From Clostridia bacterium (GTDB taxonomy: Bacteria; Bacillota; Clostridia; Lachnospirales; Lachnospiraceae): 64,000 nucleotides of DNA. Positions 49,882 through 58,838 of the stretch are shown piece by piece. The stretch spans positions 1 through 64,000 of the forward strand of contig CAJTFE010000007.1 of the NCBI GenBank assembly GCA_910575725.1. The letters run 5' to 3'. A model generated the notes under the pieces. The model saw nothing but the letters and a program-made list of their open reading frames with translations. It did not search any database and was not told where the DNA came from. The position numbers and the translations under genes were made by a program. Positions within the stretch are counted from its first letter, which is position 1. Each line of letters begins with the position of its first letter.

Positions 49882-51081
49882 ATGATTTGGTATCCATACG
49901 AACAGATGAAAACCATGAAAGCCCCCTATAAAATCGTAGACGCCGAAGGCGTTTACCTATACACCGAAGACCAGAAGCTGATAGATTCCGTATCCTCCTG
50001 GTGGAGCGTCATCCATGGCTACAAGCACCCGGAGCTGAACCGGGCAATCATTTCCCAGGCGGAAAAATTTTCCCACGTAATGCTGGGCGGACTGACCCAT
50101 GAGCCGGTACAAAGGCTGGCGGAAAAGCTGAAGGATTTCCTGCCAGGGGATTTGGACTATTCCTTCTTTTCCGATTCCGGCAGCGTAGCAGTAGAGGTTG
50201 CTCTGAAAATGGCCCTTCAGTTCTATATGAACCGGGGTGACGAGCAGCGCACCATGATTCTTGCCTTGAATCATGCTTATCACGGCGATACCTTCAAAAC
50301 CATGGAGGCCGGCGACGACGAGGATTATCATTTTGTGCTCAATGCCTACGGCCCCAGCAAATACGTTGTGCACATTCCAACGGAAATTCAAGCTCTGGAG
50401 CAGGCATTTGAGAAATACCGCAGACGGCTGAACTGCTTTATCGTGGAACCGCTCCTCCAGGGAGCTGGCGGAATGCGGATGTATGACGTTTCCTTCCTGA
50501 AACGCGCCAGAGAATTGTGCGATAAGTACGATGTCCTGCTGGTTTTTGATGAGGTTGCAACCGGCTTCGGCCGTACTGGAAACCGCTTCGCAGCCGATCT
50601 GGTTCTGCCGGACATTCTGGTTCTTGGCAAAGCCCTGACCGGTGGATATATCGGCCATGCAGTTACCGTTGCCAATGAAAAGGTCTTTCGCGGCTTCTAT
50701 GACGACAGTCCGGAGCATGCTTTGATGCACGGCCCGACCTTTATGGGGAATGCCCTGGCCTGCAGCGTGGCGCTCAAATCCATTGAGCTTTTTGAAACCC
50801 AGGATTATATGGCGAAGATCCGGCGGATTGAAGAGATTACCAGACGGGAAATGATGGGATTTTCCCACAAGCAGATTAAGGAAGTCCGGATCATGGGCGG
50901 CTGTGTCTGCATAGAGGTAAAGGATGCCGCTGTGCTTGCCGGATATCAGCAGTTTGCCTATGAGCGCGGCGTATTCAGCAGGCCCTTCTTGAAATACCTC
51001 TATGCCATGGTTCCCTATATCATTTCCGAGGAAGAGCTGGTGAAGGTGCTGGGGACGATGAAGGAATGGTTTGCCAGATAA
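49882..51081 (+). CDS. bioA: Adenosylmethionine-8-amino-7-oxononanoate aminotransferase
   Basis: A 399-residue PLP enzyme that makes diaminopelargonate from KAPA and SAM. Motifs: SSWWSVIHGYKHPELN, SDSGSVAVEVALKMA, YHGDTFKTM, LLVFDEVATGFGRTG (PLP Asp) and the Schiff-base Lys in LGKALTGGYIGH. The ATG at 49882 follows TAGGAG at the end of the type B element; an upstream in-frame stretch is repeat sequence. It is somewhat shorter than E. coli BioA (429). Confidence 0.94.
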   Translation: MIWYPYEQMKTMKAPYKIVDAEGVYLYTEDQKLIDSVSSWWSVIHGYKHPELNRAIISQAEKFSHVMLGGLTHEPVQRLAEKLKDFLPGDLDYSFFSDSGSVAVEVALKMALQFYMNRGDEQRTMILALNHAYHGDTFKTMEAGDDEDYHFVLNAYGPSKYVVHIPTEIQALEQAFEKYRRRLNCFIVEPLLQGAGGMRMYDVSFLKRARELCDKYDVLLVFDEVATGFGRTGNRFAADLVLPDILVLGKALTGGYIGHAVTVANEKVFRGFYDDSPEHALMHGPTFMGNALACSVALKSIELFETQDYMAKIRRIEEITRREMMGFSHKQIKEVRIMGGCVCIEVKDAAVLAGYQQFAYERGVFSRPFLKYLYAMVPYIISEEELVKVLGTMKEWFAR

Positions 51082-51172
51082 AAATAGGATTGAAATTGCA
51101 GAAAGATAGTGGTAAAATGAAGCAACTGAAAAATAGTTGCGTAAAGGGTGATGATGGTGGTGATAATGATAG

Positions 51173-51433
51173 ATGCCTAAGAAGAAGGATCTGCTTGAAA
51201 AGCTATGCAGAAAACCAAGTCCTAAAAATTTTACAACCAGAGAATTAGATTTACTTATGGGAAAATGTGATTGTGAAAAATTTTCAGGTGGAAGAGGCTC
51301 TGGGATAGGGTTTGTCCACAAAGGAACAAAAAGGATTCTGCAGTTTGATCAACCACATCCGGGAAATGAGCTATATAGATACCAGATTGAAAAAACTATA
51401 CGGTTTTTAAAGGACATAGGAGAATTAGGATAA
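51173..51433 (+). CDS. hicA: HicA-like toxin
   Basis: An 86-residue protein. TRELDLLMGKCDCEKF, GSGIGFVHKGTKRI and HPGNELYRYQIEKTIRFLKD follow the dsRBD-like HicA fold; the toxic His/Gly-Ser element is present as GRGSGIGF. HicA cleaves mRNA and is neutralised by HicB. The following gene is HicB-like, 19 bases downstream. The Shine-Dalgarno is weak (GGTGGTGAT). Confidence 0.85.
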   Translation: MPKKKDLLEKLCRKPSPKNFTTRELDLLMGKCDCEKFSGGRGSGIGFVHKGTKRILQFDQPHPGNELYRYQIEKTIRFLKDIGELG

Positions 51434-51452
51434 TCTGATAAGAGGTGATACA

Positions 51453-51833
51453 ATGAATTCAATGCTGGAATATAAAGGATATCATGCTTCCATAGAATAT
51501 GATGCGGAAGATAATATATTTGTTGGAGAAGTGTTTGGCATCACAGACTCTTTGAATTTTCATGGAACATCAGTTACGGAATTAAAAGAGATGTTTGAAC
51601 AAAGCATTGAAAATTATTTGGAGCTGTGTGAGAAAATAGGCAAAAATCCGGATAAAGAATTCAAAGGAACTTTTAATGTCAGGATACCTCCTGAACTGCA
51701 TAAAAAAGCTGCATTAGCGGCGGCAAAGCAAAAAATAACGTTAAACCAATATGTAATAAAGGCGCTTCATCAATCCTTTGAAGAAAAAGATAAGACGAAA
51801 GAAACCGAGGAAAACAGGCGGAAAGGCGGCTGA
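51453..51833 (+). CDS. hicB: HicB-like antitoxin
   Basis: A 126-residue antitoxin: N-terminal RNase H-like HicB domain (YHASIEYDAEDNIFVGEVFGI, then GTSVTELKEMFEQSIENYLE) and a C-terminal ribbon-helix-helix (FNVRIPPELHKKAALAAAK, then ITLNQYVIKALHQS) for DNA binding and autorepression. GAGGTG precedes the ATG. The highly charged tail (KDKTKETEENRRKGG) reaches the start of the DUF1848 gene, which begins two bases after the stop. Confidence 0.9.
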   Translation: MNSMLEYKGYHASIEYDAEDNIFVGEVFGITDSLNFHGTSVTELKEMFEQSIENYLELCEKIGKNPDKEFKGTFNVRIPPELHKKAALAAAKQKITLNQYVIKALHQSFEEKDKTKETEENRRKGG

Positions 51834-51834
51834 A

Positions 51835-53046
51835 ATGATACTAAGCGTCAGCAGAAGAACAGACATCCCCAACTATTACGCAGACTGGTTTTACAATCGA
51901 ATTAAGGAAGGCTTCCTGTACGTAAGAAATCCTTTTAATCCCCATCAAATCAGCAGGATTTCCCTGTCGCCTGATGTAGTGGACTGTATCGTATTCTGGA
52001 CGAAGAATCCGGAAAATATGCTTGAACGGTTAGAGGAATTAAAGGAGTATACCTATTATTTCCAATTCACGCTCACAGGCTATGGAAAAGACCTGGAGCC
52101 GGGAATCCCCCATAAGCGTGAGCATATGCTCGGTGTATTTCAAAGACTTTCGGATCAAATCGGGGCGGACCGGGTCGTGTGGCGGTACGATCCCATTCTG
52201 TTCAACAGCGTGTATACACCGGAATATCATCTGAAAGCATTTGAGGAAATCGCCGGAAGCTTGAAGGGATATACACAGAAAACAGTTATCAGCTTTGTGG
52301 ATCTCTATGCAAAAGCAAAAGGAAGAATGAAGGAATTGGCCCTTCAAATGCCATCCGGGGGAGAAATGATATCATTTGCCCAGGAACTGGCAGCAATTTC
52401 CAGGAAAAACCATATGTCCATAGAAGCCTGCGCAGAGCATACGGATCTGAAAAAGGCAGGCGTGATGCCCGGAAGCTGTATTGACCAGGCATTGATAGAA
52501 AAACTCATCGGCTGCAAAATAGCAGGAAGCAAGGACAAGAATCAGAGAGAGGCCTGCAATTGCCTGGAGAGCATCGAGGTGGGAACCTACGACACCTGCA
52601 AAAACGGATGCCGCTACTGTTATGCCAACGGAAGCATTGAACAGGTAGGCAGGAATGCGGCCCTGTATGATGTGAATGCGCCGCTGCTGTGCGGAAGAAT
52701 CCAGCCGGAGGACATGGTGACAGAGCGGAAGGTGAAGTCCTTGAAGGCCGGGCAGCTGGAGCTTTTTGAAAGGGAGAAGGTCAAAGATCTTCAAAGAATC
52801 CCAGGCATAGGCGCGAATATGGAACAGCACCTCAACAATATTGGAATCCAGTGTGTGGCGGATTTAAAGGGAAGAGATCCGGAGGAGCTGTACCACCTGG
52901 ATTGTCTGAAAAAAGGCTTCCAGGATGACAAATGCGTCCTCTACGTATTCCGCTGCGCCGTCTATTACGCAGAGCACGAACAGCCTGATCCGAAAAAATT
53001 AAAATGGTGGTATTGGAAGGACAGGGACTATCCGGAAACGGAGTAA
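51835..53046 (+). CDS. DUF1848 radical-SAM-like protein fused to a Cdd1 domain
   Basis: A 403-residue protein. Residues 1-315 are DUF1848: LSVSRRTDIPNYYADWF at the start, FWTKNPENML, and near the end the cysteine cluster DTCKNGCRYCYAN, like a C-terminally placed radical SAM CxxxCxxC. Residues 320-400 form a separate HhH-type Cdd1 ('pathogenicity locus') domain: LQRIPGIGANMEQHLNNIGI, LYHLDCLKKGF, CVLYVFRCAVYYAEH. A combined form is unusual; helix-hairpin-helix suggests nucleic-acid contact. The gene adjoins hicB. The function is unknown. Confidence 0.8.
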   Translation: MILSVSRRTDIPNYYADWFYNRIKEGFLYVRNPFNPHQISRISLSPDVVDCIVFWTKNPENMLERLEELKEYTYYFQFTLTGYGKDLEPGIPHKREHMLGVFQRLSDQIGADRVVWRYDPILFNSVYTPEYHLKAFEEIAGSLKGYTQKTVISFVDLYAKAKGRMKELALQMPSGGEMISFAQELAAISRKNHMSIEACAEHTDLKKAGVMPGSCIDQALIEKLIGCKIAGSKDKNQREACNCLESIEVGTYDTCKNGCRYCYANGSIEQVGRNAALYDVNAPLLCGRIQPEDMVTERKVKSLKAGQLELFEREKVKDLQRIPGIGANMEQHLNNIGIQCVADLKGRDPEELYHLDCLKKGFQDDKCVLYVFRCAVYYAEHEQPDPKKLKWWYWKDRDYPETE

Positions 53047-53064
53047 AACAGCATCTATACATTT

Positions 53065-53100
53065 GGAAAAATCAGCTAATTATGGCTGATTTTTCTTTTT
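53065..53100 (+). terminator. Terminator after the DUF1848-Cdd1 gene
   Basis: GAAAAATCAGC and GGCTGATTTTTC form the stem, followed by a T-tract. Between here and 53292 I see only AT-rich sequence and a possible 23-codon relic near 53178. Confidence 0.85.
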
Positions 53101-53292
53101 TTAAAATAAAAAATGAAAACTAAAATAATTATTTTGAAATTTATAAGCATTTGTATTATGCTATAAAAGAACACATACACAGGCTGCCCAGTTGGCCTAT
53201 GAGATTATACTTCGGAATGCCATGATATCATCGGATATGAATAAATAGTGTATCTTGGAAAGGCAGTCTAAGAAAAACGGAGGAAACCAGGG

Positions 53293-53673
53293 ATGAACCA
53301 GGACATTTTATTCTTTTTTGACAAGCACCCGGAAGCGCTGCCCTTGTACGAGGCTCTGGAGGAGCGGATCCGGTCGGAGATCCCAGACGTGAAGATCAAG
53401 GTGCAGAAAACACAGATTTCTTTTGCCAATAAGCACAATTTCGCCTTCGTCTCCTTCCTGCCGGCGCGTAAGGCCAAAGAGCGGCCGGATATTTATATTA
53501 CCGTAACCTTTGGATTGGGATATCGGAAGGAATCACCGCGGATTGACGCGGCCACGGAGCCTTATCCAAACCGCTGGACGCATCATATGCTGATTTCCCA
53601 GGTAGATGAAGTGGACGATGAGCTGATGGGGTGGATAAAAGAAGCCGGCGCTTTTTCCGCAGGAAAGCAGTGA
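53293..53673 (+). CDS. DUF5655-domain protein
   Basis: A 126-residue soluble protein matching the DUF5655 pattern: LPLYEALEERIRSEIPDVKIKVQKTQISF, the FVSFLPARK strand, ITVTFGLGYR and HHMLISQVDEVDDELMGWIKEA. Members are small and of unknown function, often next to AraC-type regulators. GGAGG precedes the ATG. The AraC/GyrI-like gene follows 26 bases later in the same direction. Confidence 0.8.
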   Translation: MNQDILFFFDKHPEALPLYEALEERIRSEIPDVKIKVQKTQISFANKHNFAFVSFLPARKAKERPDIYITVTFGLGYRKESPRIDAATEPYPNRWTHHMLISQVDEVDDELMGWIKEAGAFSAGKQ

Positions 53674-53699
53674 GGGGATTTCGGCACACCGGAGGAAAA

Positions 53700-54533
53700 A
53701 TGATTACCAACGAAAGTATCAACCAGGCCATTGACTATATTTTGCAGCATATTGAGGATGTAACCCTGGAGGAGACTGCAGCCCACTGCCATTTTTCAAA
53801 ATATTATTTCTGCCGGCTGTTTAAGGCACAGACCGGGGAGAGCGTTCATGGCTTTATCAAACGGGTGAGACTGGAACAGAGCGCTTTTCGGCTGAAGGTG
53901 GAGCAGGAGCGGCCCATTACAGAGATTGGGGCAGATTACGGTTACAGCTCCTCCAATTACAGTACGGCTTTTAGGCAGCATTATCAGGTGGCGCCCATCG
54001 CATTTCGCAGAAGTATTTCCTATGATTCCGTCAAGCACCCCTTTTTTCACCAGGAAGAATGGAAGGCGGAGAGCTTTGAGGAGTGTGACAGCAAAATCAC
54101 CAGGGAAGCGCTGCCTGATTATCATGTGATATACGAAAGGCGGTTCGGGAGCTATGAGGGAATTCGTATGGCCTGGGAGGAGTTCCTGGAAAAATACAGG
54201 GCATATATTACAGAGGAAACACAGCTGCTGGAGCGGACCTATGACGATCCGGCGGTGACAGCGCCCGGGAACTGTCTTTATGATATCTGTATAAGCGTGG
54301 AGAAGGACTGTCCTTTGGAAAATACGGCGCTGCTGAAGGGCGGCTTTTGTGTGGTTTACCATTTTAAGGGCCATGCAAAATGCATTTACGCCGCCTATCA
54401 GACCATTTTCCTGGTGTGGCTGCCCCGGACATCCTATAAACTGGATGCAGAGAGAAGTATGTTTGACGTCTACCATAGAGTGGACAGCGATACCATGTAT
54501 ATGGAACTGGATATCTGCATTCCCATAAAGTAA
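53700..54533 (+). CDS. AraC regulator with GyrI-like effector domain
   Basis: A 277-residue regulator with the HTH AraC at the N-terminus (5-105, VTLEETAAHCHFSKYYFCRLF, ITEIGADYGYSSSNYSTAFRQHY) and a GyrI-like small-molecule-binding domain at the C-terminus (120-275, YHVIYERRFGSYEGI). This Rob/BmrR-like layout usually senses drugs and controls efflux. GGAGG precedes the ATG at 53700. The MATE pump downstream is a plausible target. Confidence 0.88.
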   Translation: MITNESINQAIDYILQHIEDVTLEETAAHCHFSKYYFCRLFKAQTGESVHGFIKRVRLEQSAFRLKVEQERPITEIGADYGYSSSNYSTAFRQHYQVAPIAFRRSISYDSVKHPFFHQEEWKAESFEECDSKITREALPDYHVIYERRFGSYEGIRMAWEEFLEKYRAYITEETQLLERTYDDPAVTAPGNCLYDICISVEKDCPLENTALLKGGFCVVYHFKGHAKCIYAAYQTIFLVWLPRTSYKLDAERSMFDVYHRVDSDTMYMELDICIPIK

Positions 54534-54710
54534 GGAGAAGAGCTCCCTTCCCTGCCGGCTCCGTCTGCTGAAAAGATACCTTGCCTGTTAAATGCTGCCG
54601 GGAAGAAGAGGGCAAGAATTCAGAAGTTTATAATTTAGTTTCTTTTTATAATAGATACCGTCATTTGATAGAAGTGCAGCTGCTTCTGTGAGGTGGCGGT
54701 ATGATTGTCT

Positions 54711-54757
54711 GCGGCGTACCTGTATGTCCCCAAAGCACAGGCAGACAAAGGAAAGGA
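54711..54757 (+). repeat. Single type D-like unit before the MATE gene
   Basis: GCGGCGTACCTGTATGTCCC, CAAAGCACAGGCAGACAAAG and GAAAGGAG match the type D pattern (TACCTRTATG...CAAAG...GGCA...AAGGAAAGGAG). The stem is weaker here. It ends at the ribosome binding site of the MATE gene. Confidence 0.55.
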
Positions 54758-54769
54758 GCTTAGAAGATT

Positions 54770-56101
54770 ATGAACTTAGAAGAAATTCGGAAAAACCAGG
54801 CAGGCATGATTCTGAAATTTTCCGTCCCTGCCATTATCTCCATGCTGCTCACCGCATTTATCACCGTAGCGGACGGATTTTTCATGGGAAATTATGTGGG
54901 AAAGGAGGGAATTGCAGCAGTCAACCTGGGCCTTCCCATTGTCTATCTGTATCTGGGCGTAGGGCTGATGATTTCCATAGGCGGCGTGGCTATGGCCGGA
55001 ATGGCTCTTGGAGCAGGCCAAAAGGAAGCCTCCAATCATATGTTTCGTCAGACGATTGCTGCTGCCATAGCAGCCTCCCTCCTCTTAAGCTGCGTGATGC
55101 TGTCAGTCTTTACGCCCATGCTGTCTTTTTTGAGGGCGGAAGGAGAGGCGGGCCGGTATTTTCGGGAATATTATTGGATTATGCTGCTGGAGCTTCCGGT
55201 TATGGTGGTGAATTCCTCCTTCGGCATGTTTATCCGGGGCGAGGGGAATCCCGGTTACTTTCTCAAGGTAACGGTTCTAAACGCCCTGCTGAATGTTGTT
55301 TTTGACTATCTTTTTGCCGGCTGCCTAACCTGGGGAGCTGGCGGAATCGCGGCGGCGTCCCTTCTGGCTGCGCTGGCTTCTCTCTTGTGCATTCTCTGGT
55401 ATTTTTGGAAAAGGGCCAGTATTTACCGTTTGGGATCCTTCCGCTTTTCGTGGCCGCTGTTTGTGAAGAGCATGTTAAACGGAAGCTCAGAATTTATTGG
55501 GGAAATGTCCACAGGGCTTGCCATGTTTGCCTATAATTTTGTGATTATGAGGAAAATAGGCGTGGACGGAGTGACGGCATTTACCATTGCCGGATATGGG
55601 GCCTATGGCTTCAGTATGCTGGTGGTGGGCTTTGGACAGGGGGCCAGTCCGCTTATCAGCTTTGCCTATGGCGCAAAAGAATACGAACTGGCCGGGGCAC
55701 TTCGGAAGAGAACTAACTGCTATGTGTTCTGGGCTGGGGCGGCGGTATTTCTGGCAATGTCGGCGGCTTCCGGGTGGTATGGCAGCCTCTTTGTGCAAAA
55801 TGAAAAGATTGAGGAAATGGTATGCTCGGGAATGATGATTTTTACAAGTGCCTTTTTCTTCGCCGGGATCAACGGGATTACCTCTTTTTACTTTACGGCA
55901 ACAGGGAGGGCTCTGGAATCGGCGGTTATCTCTCTTTCCCGGGGGCTTGTGGTTCTTCTCATCTGTATATTTACCTTGCCGGCGCTGTTTGGAATGACCG
56001 GCGTGTGGATGGCGGCTCCGGTGACAGAGGCAGTGACGCTGGTAATTACGCTGGTGTTTCTGGGGAGGGAAATGCGTTTTGCATCGTGCCGGAACGCTTG
56101 A
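54770..56101 (+). CDS. MATE-family multidrug efflux protein
   Basis: A 443-residue, twelve-helix membrane protein of the NorM/DinF type that expels cationic drugs by sodium or proton exchange. Helix pattern and FSVPAIISMLLTAFITVADGFFMGNYVG, IRGEGNPGYFLKVT and VVGFGQGASPLISFAYG are family features. AAAGGAG is upstream. The AraC/GyrI regulator precedes it and may control it. Confidence 0.92.
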   Translation: MNLEEIRKNQAGMILKFSVPAIISMLLTAFITVADGFFMGNYVGKEGIAAVNLGLPIVYLYLGVGLMISIGGVAMAGMALGAGQKEASNHMFRQTIAAAIAASLLLSCVMLSVFTPMLSFLRAEGEAGRYFREYYWIMLLELPVMVVNSSFGMFIRGEGNPGYFLKVTVLNALLNVVFDYLFAGCLTWGAGGIAAASLLAALASLLCILWYFWKRASIYRLGSFRFSWPLFVKSMLNGSSEFIGEMSTGLAMFAYNFVIMRKIGVDGVTAFTIAGYGAYGFSMLVVGFGQGASPLISFAYGAKEYELAGALRKRTNCYVFWAGAAVFLAMSAASGWYGSLFVQNEKIEEMVCSGMMIFTSAFFFAGINGITSFYFTATGRALESAVISLSRGLVVLLICIFTLPALFGMTGVWMAAPVTEAVTLVITLVFLGREMRFASCRNA

Positions 56102-56150
56102 CGGGCTTAAGGCGCTGGAAGAGTATATTCTTTTAATAGAAGAAATGTGA

Positions 56151-56201
56151 TTGACGCAATACGTTTATGCTGGTATAATGGCTAATATAGACGCATTGCG
56201 T
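56151..56201 (+). promoter_or_regulatory. Strong promoter with palindrome ahead of a small HTH gene
   Basis: TTGACG (56151-56156), 17 bp, TGGTATAAT with TATAAT at 56174-56179. The palindrome ACGCATTGCGT (56191-56201) lies at the expected start of transcription, and a related ACGCAATACGT overlaps the -35. Autoregulation by the HTH protein is a simple explanation. Confidence 0.65.
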
Positions 56202-56246
56202 TTTTCGGTTGACAGGAAACAGAAGCATAGATGGAGGGAAAAAGCT

Positions 56247-56483
56247 GTGGATGCGGACGGAAGGAAAAGGGAAATTGCAGGAATGGAAGACAGAGAGCGG
56301 CTGATTCAATTAAAGGAATCCTCTGGCATGAACTGGAAGGAGTTTGCGGAATATTTTGAGATCCCCTACCGTACCATGCAGGACTGGGAGCACGGAAAGC
56401 GGTCTATGCCTCATTATCTTCTGCGGCTGATGGAGTATAAGATGCGGATGGAGAAGCTGGGGGGAGGGCATAAGAGTAAGTAG
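56247..56483 (+). CDS. Small HTH protein
   Basis: A 78-residue protein with a helix-turn-helix: LIQLKESSGMNWKEFAEYF, IPYRTMQDWEHGKRSMP and HYLLRLMEYKMRMEK, similar to the short XRE-like HTH proteins of Clostridia. The GTG at 56247 has GGAGGG eight bases upstream; the ATG at 56283 is an alternative without a good spacing. Upstream frames lie inside the promoter and are rejected. It is probably an autoregulated repressor. Confidence 0.7.
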   Translation: MDADGRKREIAGMEDRERLIQLKESSGMNWKEFAEYFEIPYRTMQDWEHGKRSMPHYLLRLMEYKMRMEKLGGGHKSK

Positions 56484-56520
56484 AAGCTTGATTCTGTTTA
56501 TTCCATAAGAACCCCCTTTT

Positions 56521-56570
56521 CATTCCAAAATCCCAATCAATCCCCTGCCTTTGCCGATATACAATTATAT
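56521..56570 (+). promoter_or_regulatory. Shared promoter block 1 (candidate LytTR box), before the response regulator
   Basis: CATTCCAAAATCCCAATCAA then TCCC, with GCCGATATACAATTATAT exactly 32 bases from the block start. The same block with the same spacing is at 59787-59836. The -10 is TACAAT (56560-56565); there is no consensus -35, as expected for an activated promoter. The interval 56484-56638 has no gene. Confidence 0.6.
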
Positions 56571-56638
56571 TGTCCCCATAAACCGGCCTGCCTTATCCGC
56601 CAAGGCATCCTGCCGGCAATCCGAATGAGGTGAAGCGT

Positions 56639-57343
56639 GTGCACATAGCAGTTGTAGATGACGAGACGGTCATTTGTGAACAAATAAAAAACTTAATCCA
56701 AAAGGCCCGGCCGGACAGCAGGATTACGGTCTACACCTCCGGCCAATCTTTCCTGGCAGCAGGAAAGCCTTTCGATCTGGTATATCTGGATATTCAGATG
56801 GAGGGAATGACCGGCATGGAGGCGGCCAGGGAGTTTCGGAAAGTACAGCCCGACGCCGTACTGATTTTTGTCACAGGAGCAAAAGAATATGCGCTGGAAG
56901 CCTTTGACGTGTCGGCCTTTCATTACCTGCTAAAGCCTTTGGAAGAGACAAAGTTCATCCAGGTATTGGAGCAGGCAGGAGCGGAAGCCGAAAGACGCAG
57001 ATCCGGAAGAAAAGAACGGATTTTCCTCCGGGCCAGGAATAAGACTGTGGCTCAAAGCGATATTCTCTACATCGAGAGCCGGGGAAAGAAGGTAGACATT
57101 CACACCTTAAAGGAGACATTTACGATCTACGGCTCTATGAACGAGCTGGAAGCACGGCTGGGCGGCAGCTTTTACCGCTGTCACAGAGGATATCTGGTAA
57201 ATATGGCTTATATCACCGAATACGGCCCGGACAGAATTACGCTGACAGGGGGGGATGAGGTTTATCTGACCAGGAAGAAGCATGGAGAATTTGTAAAAGC
57301 CTACATGTGGTATCTGCAGAACGGAGGCGTGTCCAGTGTCTAG
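56639..57343 (+). CDS. LytTR response regulator (AgrA-like)
   Basis: A 234-residue regulator: receiver (1-118, AVVDDETV, phosphoacceptor in VYLDIQMEGMTG, LLKPLEE) and LytTR DNA-binding domain (130-232, RKERIFLRARNKTVAQSDI, YIESRGKKVDIHT, FYRCHRGYLVNM). GTG 56639 is favoured because GAGGTG is six bases upstream; GTG 56630 overlaps it. LytTR proteins bind direct repeats upstream of promoters and often control peptide-pheromone systems. It overlaps the kinase gene by eight bases. Confidence 0.9.
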   Translation: MHIAVVDDETVICEQIKNLIQKARPDSRITVYTSGQSFLAAGKPFDLVYLDIQMEGMTGMEAAREFRKVQPDAVLIFVTGAKEYALEAFDVSAFHYLLKPLEETKFIQVLEQAGAEAERRRSGRKERIFLRARNKTVAQSDILYIESRGKKVDIHTLKETFTIYGSMNELEARLGGSFYRCHRGYLVNMAYITEYGPDRITLTGGDEVYLTRKKHGEFVKAYMWYLQNGGVSSV

Positions 57344-58799
57344 AACCATTGAGATTCTGTTTCAGCTTTTGGAGCAGCTGCTTGTGCTGGCACAGGGGTA
57401 TTTTCTCCAGTATTTTTTCGGAAGCTTTCTGGAGCCCAGAGGAAGGCTGCGCCATACGGGCTTGTATGCAGCAGTTTCCTACACCGTAATGCGGAAAGTC
57501 CTGGACTTCCTGTGGCCTTCGGAATATACAGCGGCTTTGATGCTTGGAAAGCAGCTCCTGTCCCTGTTGCTGCTGGCTGCCCTTGTTCTGTGTTTTTATA
57601 AAGCCTTCAAAGGCATTACTTTGTTTCTGACAGCAGCATTTCAGGCTGTCCGGGATATCAGTGTCTTTCTGGCAGTGACTCTGCTGGAAAAGCCGTCGGA
57701 TGCTGCATTTGCCCTTTTGGAATGGTGCGGAGGCAGAGGAATGCTCTTTTCCGTTTCGGCCTGGGAAAAGGCGCTGAATCTGACTGTGGGAATCCTGCAG
57801 GTACTTCGCACTCTCTTTGTCCTGGCGATTATGGGCCTGGCTTTAAAACGGATTGTAAAAGATTACAGGGAAAAGGATGCTTCGGCAGGGAGGGAAGAAC
57901 TGCTGTTCATTCTGATACCGGCCCTCACCGGCTTTACGCTGTGCATGCTGCTTCGGGCGATTATGATTACCGTGGAAGAGGACATTCCCGTTCTTCTGTA
58001 TCAGAAGTATCCGCTGCTTGTCTTTCTGCTTCCGCTGGTTCTTCTCTTATCGCTGCTGTCCATTCTCCTGGGAGTGCGCACCTTTCAGAAAATGGTAAGC
58101 TTAAGCAGGGAGAAAAACAGCCGGATGATACTGGAAAAGCAGGTGGAGGATATGCAGGAACATATGCGCGGGCAGGAACGCATCCATTCGGGCTTGAAAA
58201 GCATCCGGCATGATATGAAGAACACCCTTGCGGTGATAACAAGCCTCACCGGACAGGAGGAACCAGGGAAAAATGAAGAACTGCAGGCATATCTGACGGC
58301 TCTTGGACAGAACGTGGAGCGTCTGGAGATTCCGTTTCTCACGGGAAACCAGGTAGTGGATGCCCTTCTTCATCAAAAATCCCAGGAGGCGCAGGAGCGT
58401 CTGCCGGATCTGGAGCTGGATACAGAGCGGCTTATCTTCCCTGAGCATTTGTCAATCCAAAGTTATGATCTGGGCATCCTCTTAGGAAATGCGCTGGACA
58501 ATGCATTTGCAGCCTGTGTGAAGCTGAAAAGCAGGGAACCGGAGGCCGGGATCTTTATCCGTCTGATTTCCTTTCAGAAGGGAAGCCTGTTCTTTCTGCG
58601 TGTGGAAAACAGCTTTGACGGAAGCCTTATCAGAAAGCCAGGGATGGAATTTCCGATGACGGATAAGGAGGAGAGGGAGCTTCACGGGATTGGAATGCTC
58701 AATATGAAGCATGTAGCCGAAAGCTATCAGGGAACCGTAGACTGGAATGCAGAGGGCAGGGTCTTCACCCTGGCCGTAATGCTCAAGCTGAAGAACTGA
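57336..58799 (+). CDS. AgrC-like GHKL sensor histidine kinase
   Basis: A 487-residue kinase with about six or seven membrane helices in residues 8-245, a coiled coil (250-285), the phosphorylated His in SIRHDMKNTLAVI (about 291), and a GHKL ATPase with LLGNALDNAFAAC and HGIGMLNMKHVAE. This is the AgrC/ComD design for sensing peptides at the membrane. Start GTG 57336 follows GGAGG within the regulator's end. No agrB or pheromone precursor gene is found nearby. Confidence 0.9.
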   Translation: MSRTIEILFQLLEQLLVLAQGYFLQYFFGSFLEPRGRLRHTGLYAAVSYTVMRKVLDFLWPSEYTAALMLGKQLLSLLLLAALVLCFYKAFKGITLFLTAAFQAVRDISVFLAVTLLEKPSDAAFALLEWCGGRGMLFSVSAWEKALNLTVGILQVLRTLFVLAIMGLALKRIVKDYREKDASAGREELLFILIPALTGFTLCMLLRAIMITVEEDIPVLLYQKYPLLVFLLPLVLLLSLLSILLGVRTFQKMVSLSREKNSRMILEKQVEDMQEHMRGQERIHSGLKSIRHDMKNTLAVITSLTGQEEPGKNEELQAYLTALGQNVERLEIPFLTGNQVVDALLHQKSQEAQERLPDLELDTERLIFPEHLSIQSYDLGILLGNALDNAFAACVKLKSREPEAGIFIRLISFQKGSLFFLRVENSFDGSLIRKPGMEFPMTDKEERELHGIGMLNMKHVAESYQGTVDWNAEGRVFTLAVMLKLKN

Positions 58800-58838
58800 A
58801 AATAGTAATGTTTCTCATATAGATACAAAGGGGGGCCA

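Noticed and set aside
49957-51321. Open frame of 454 codons on the minus strand
   Set aside because: It lies opposite bioA, whose motifs are complete; its composition is that of a reverse-complement shadow.
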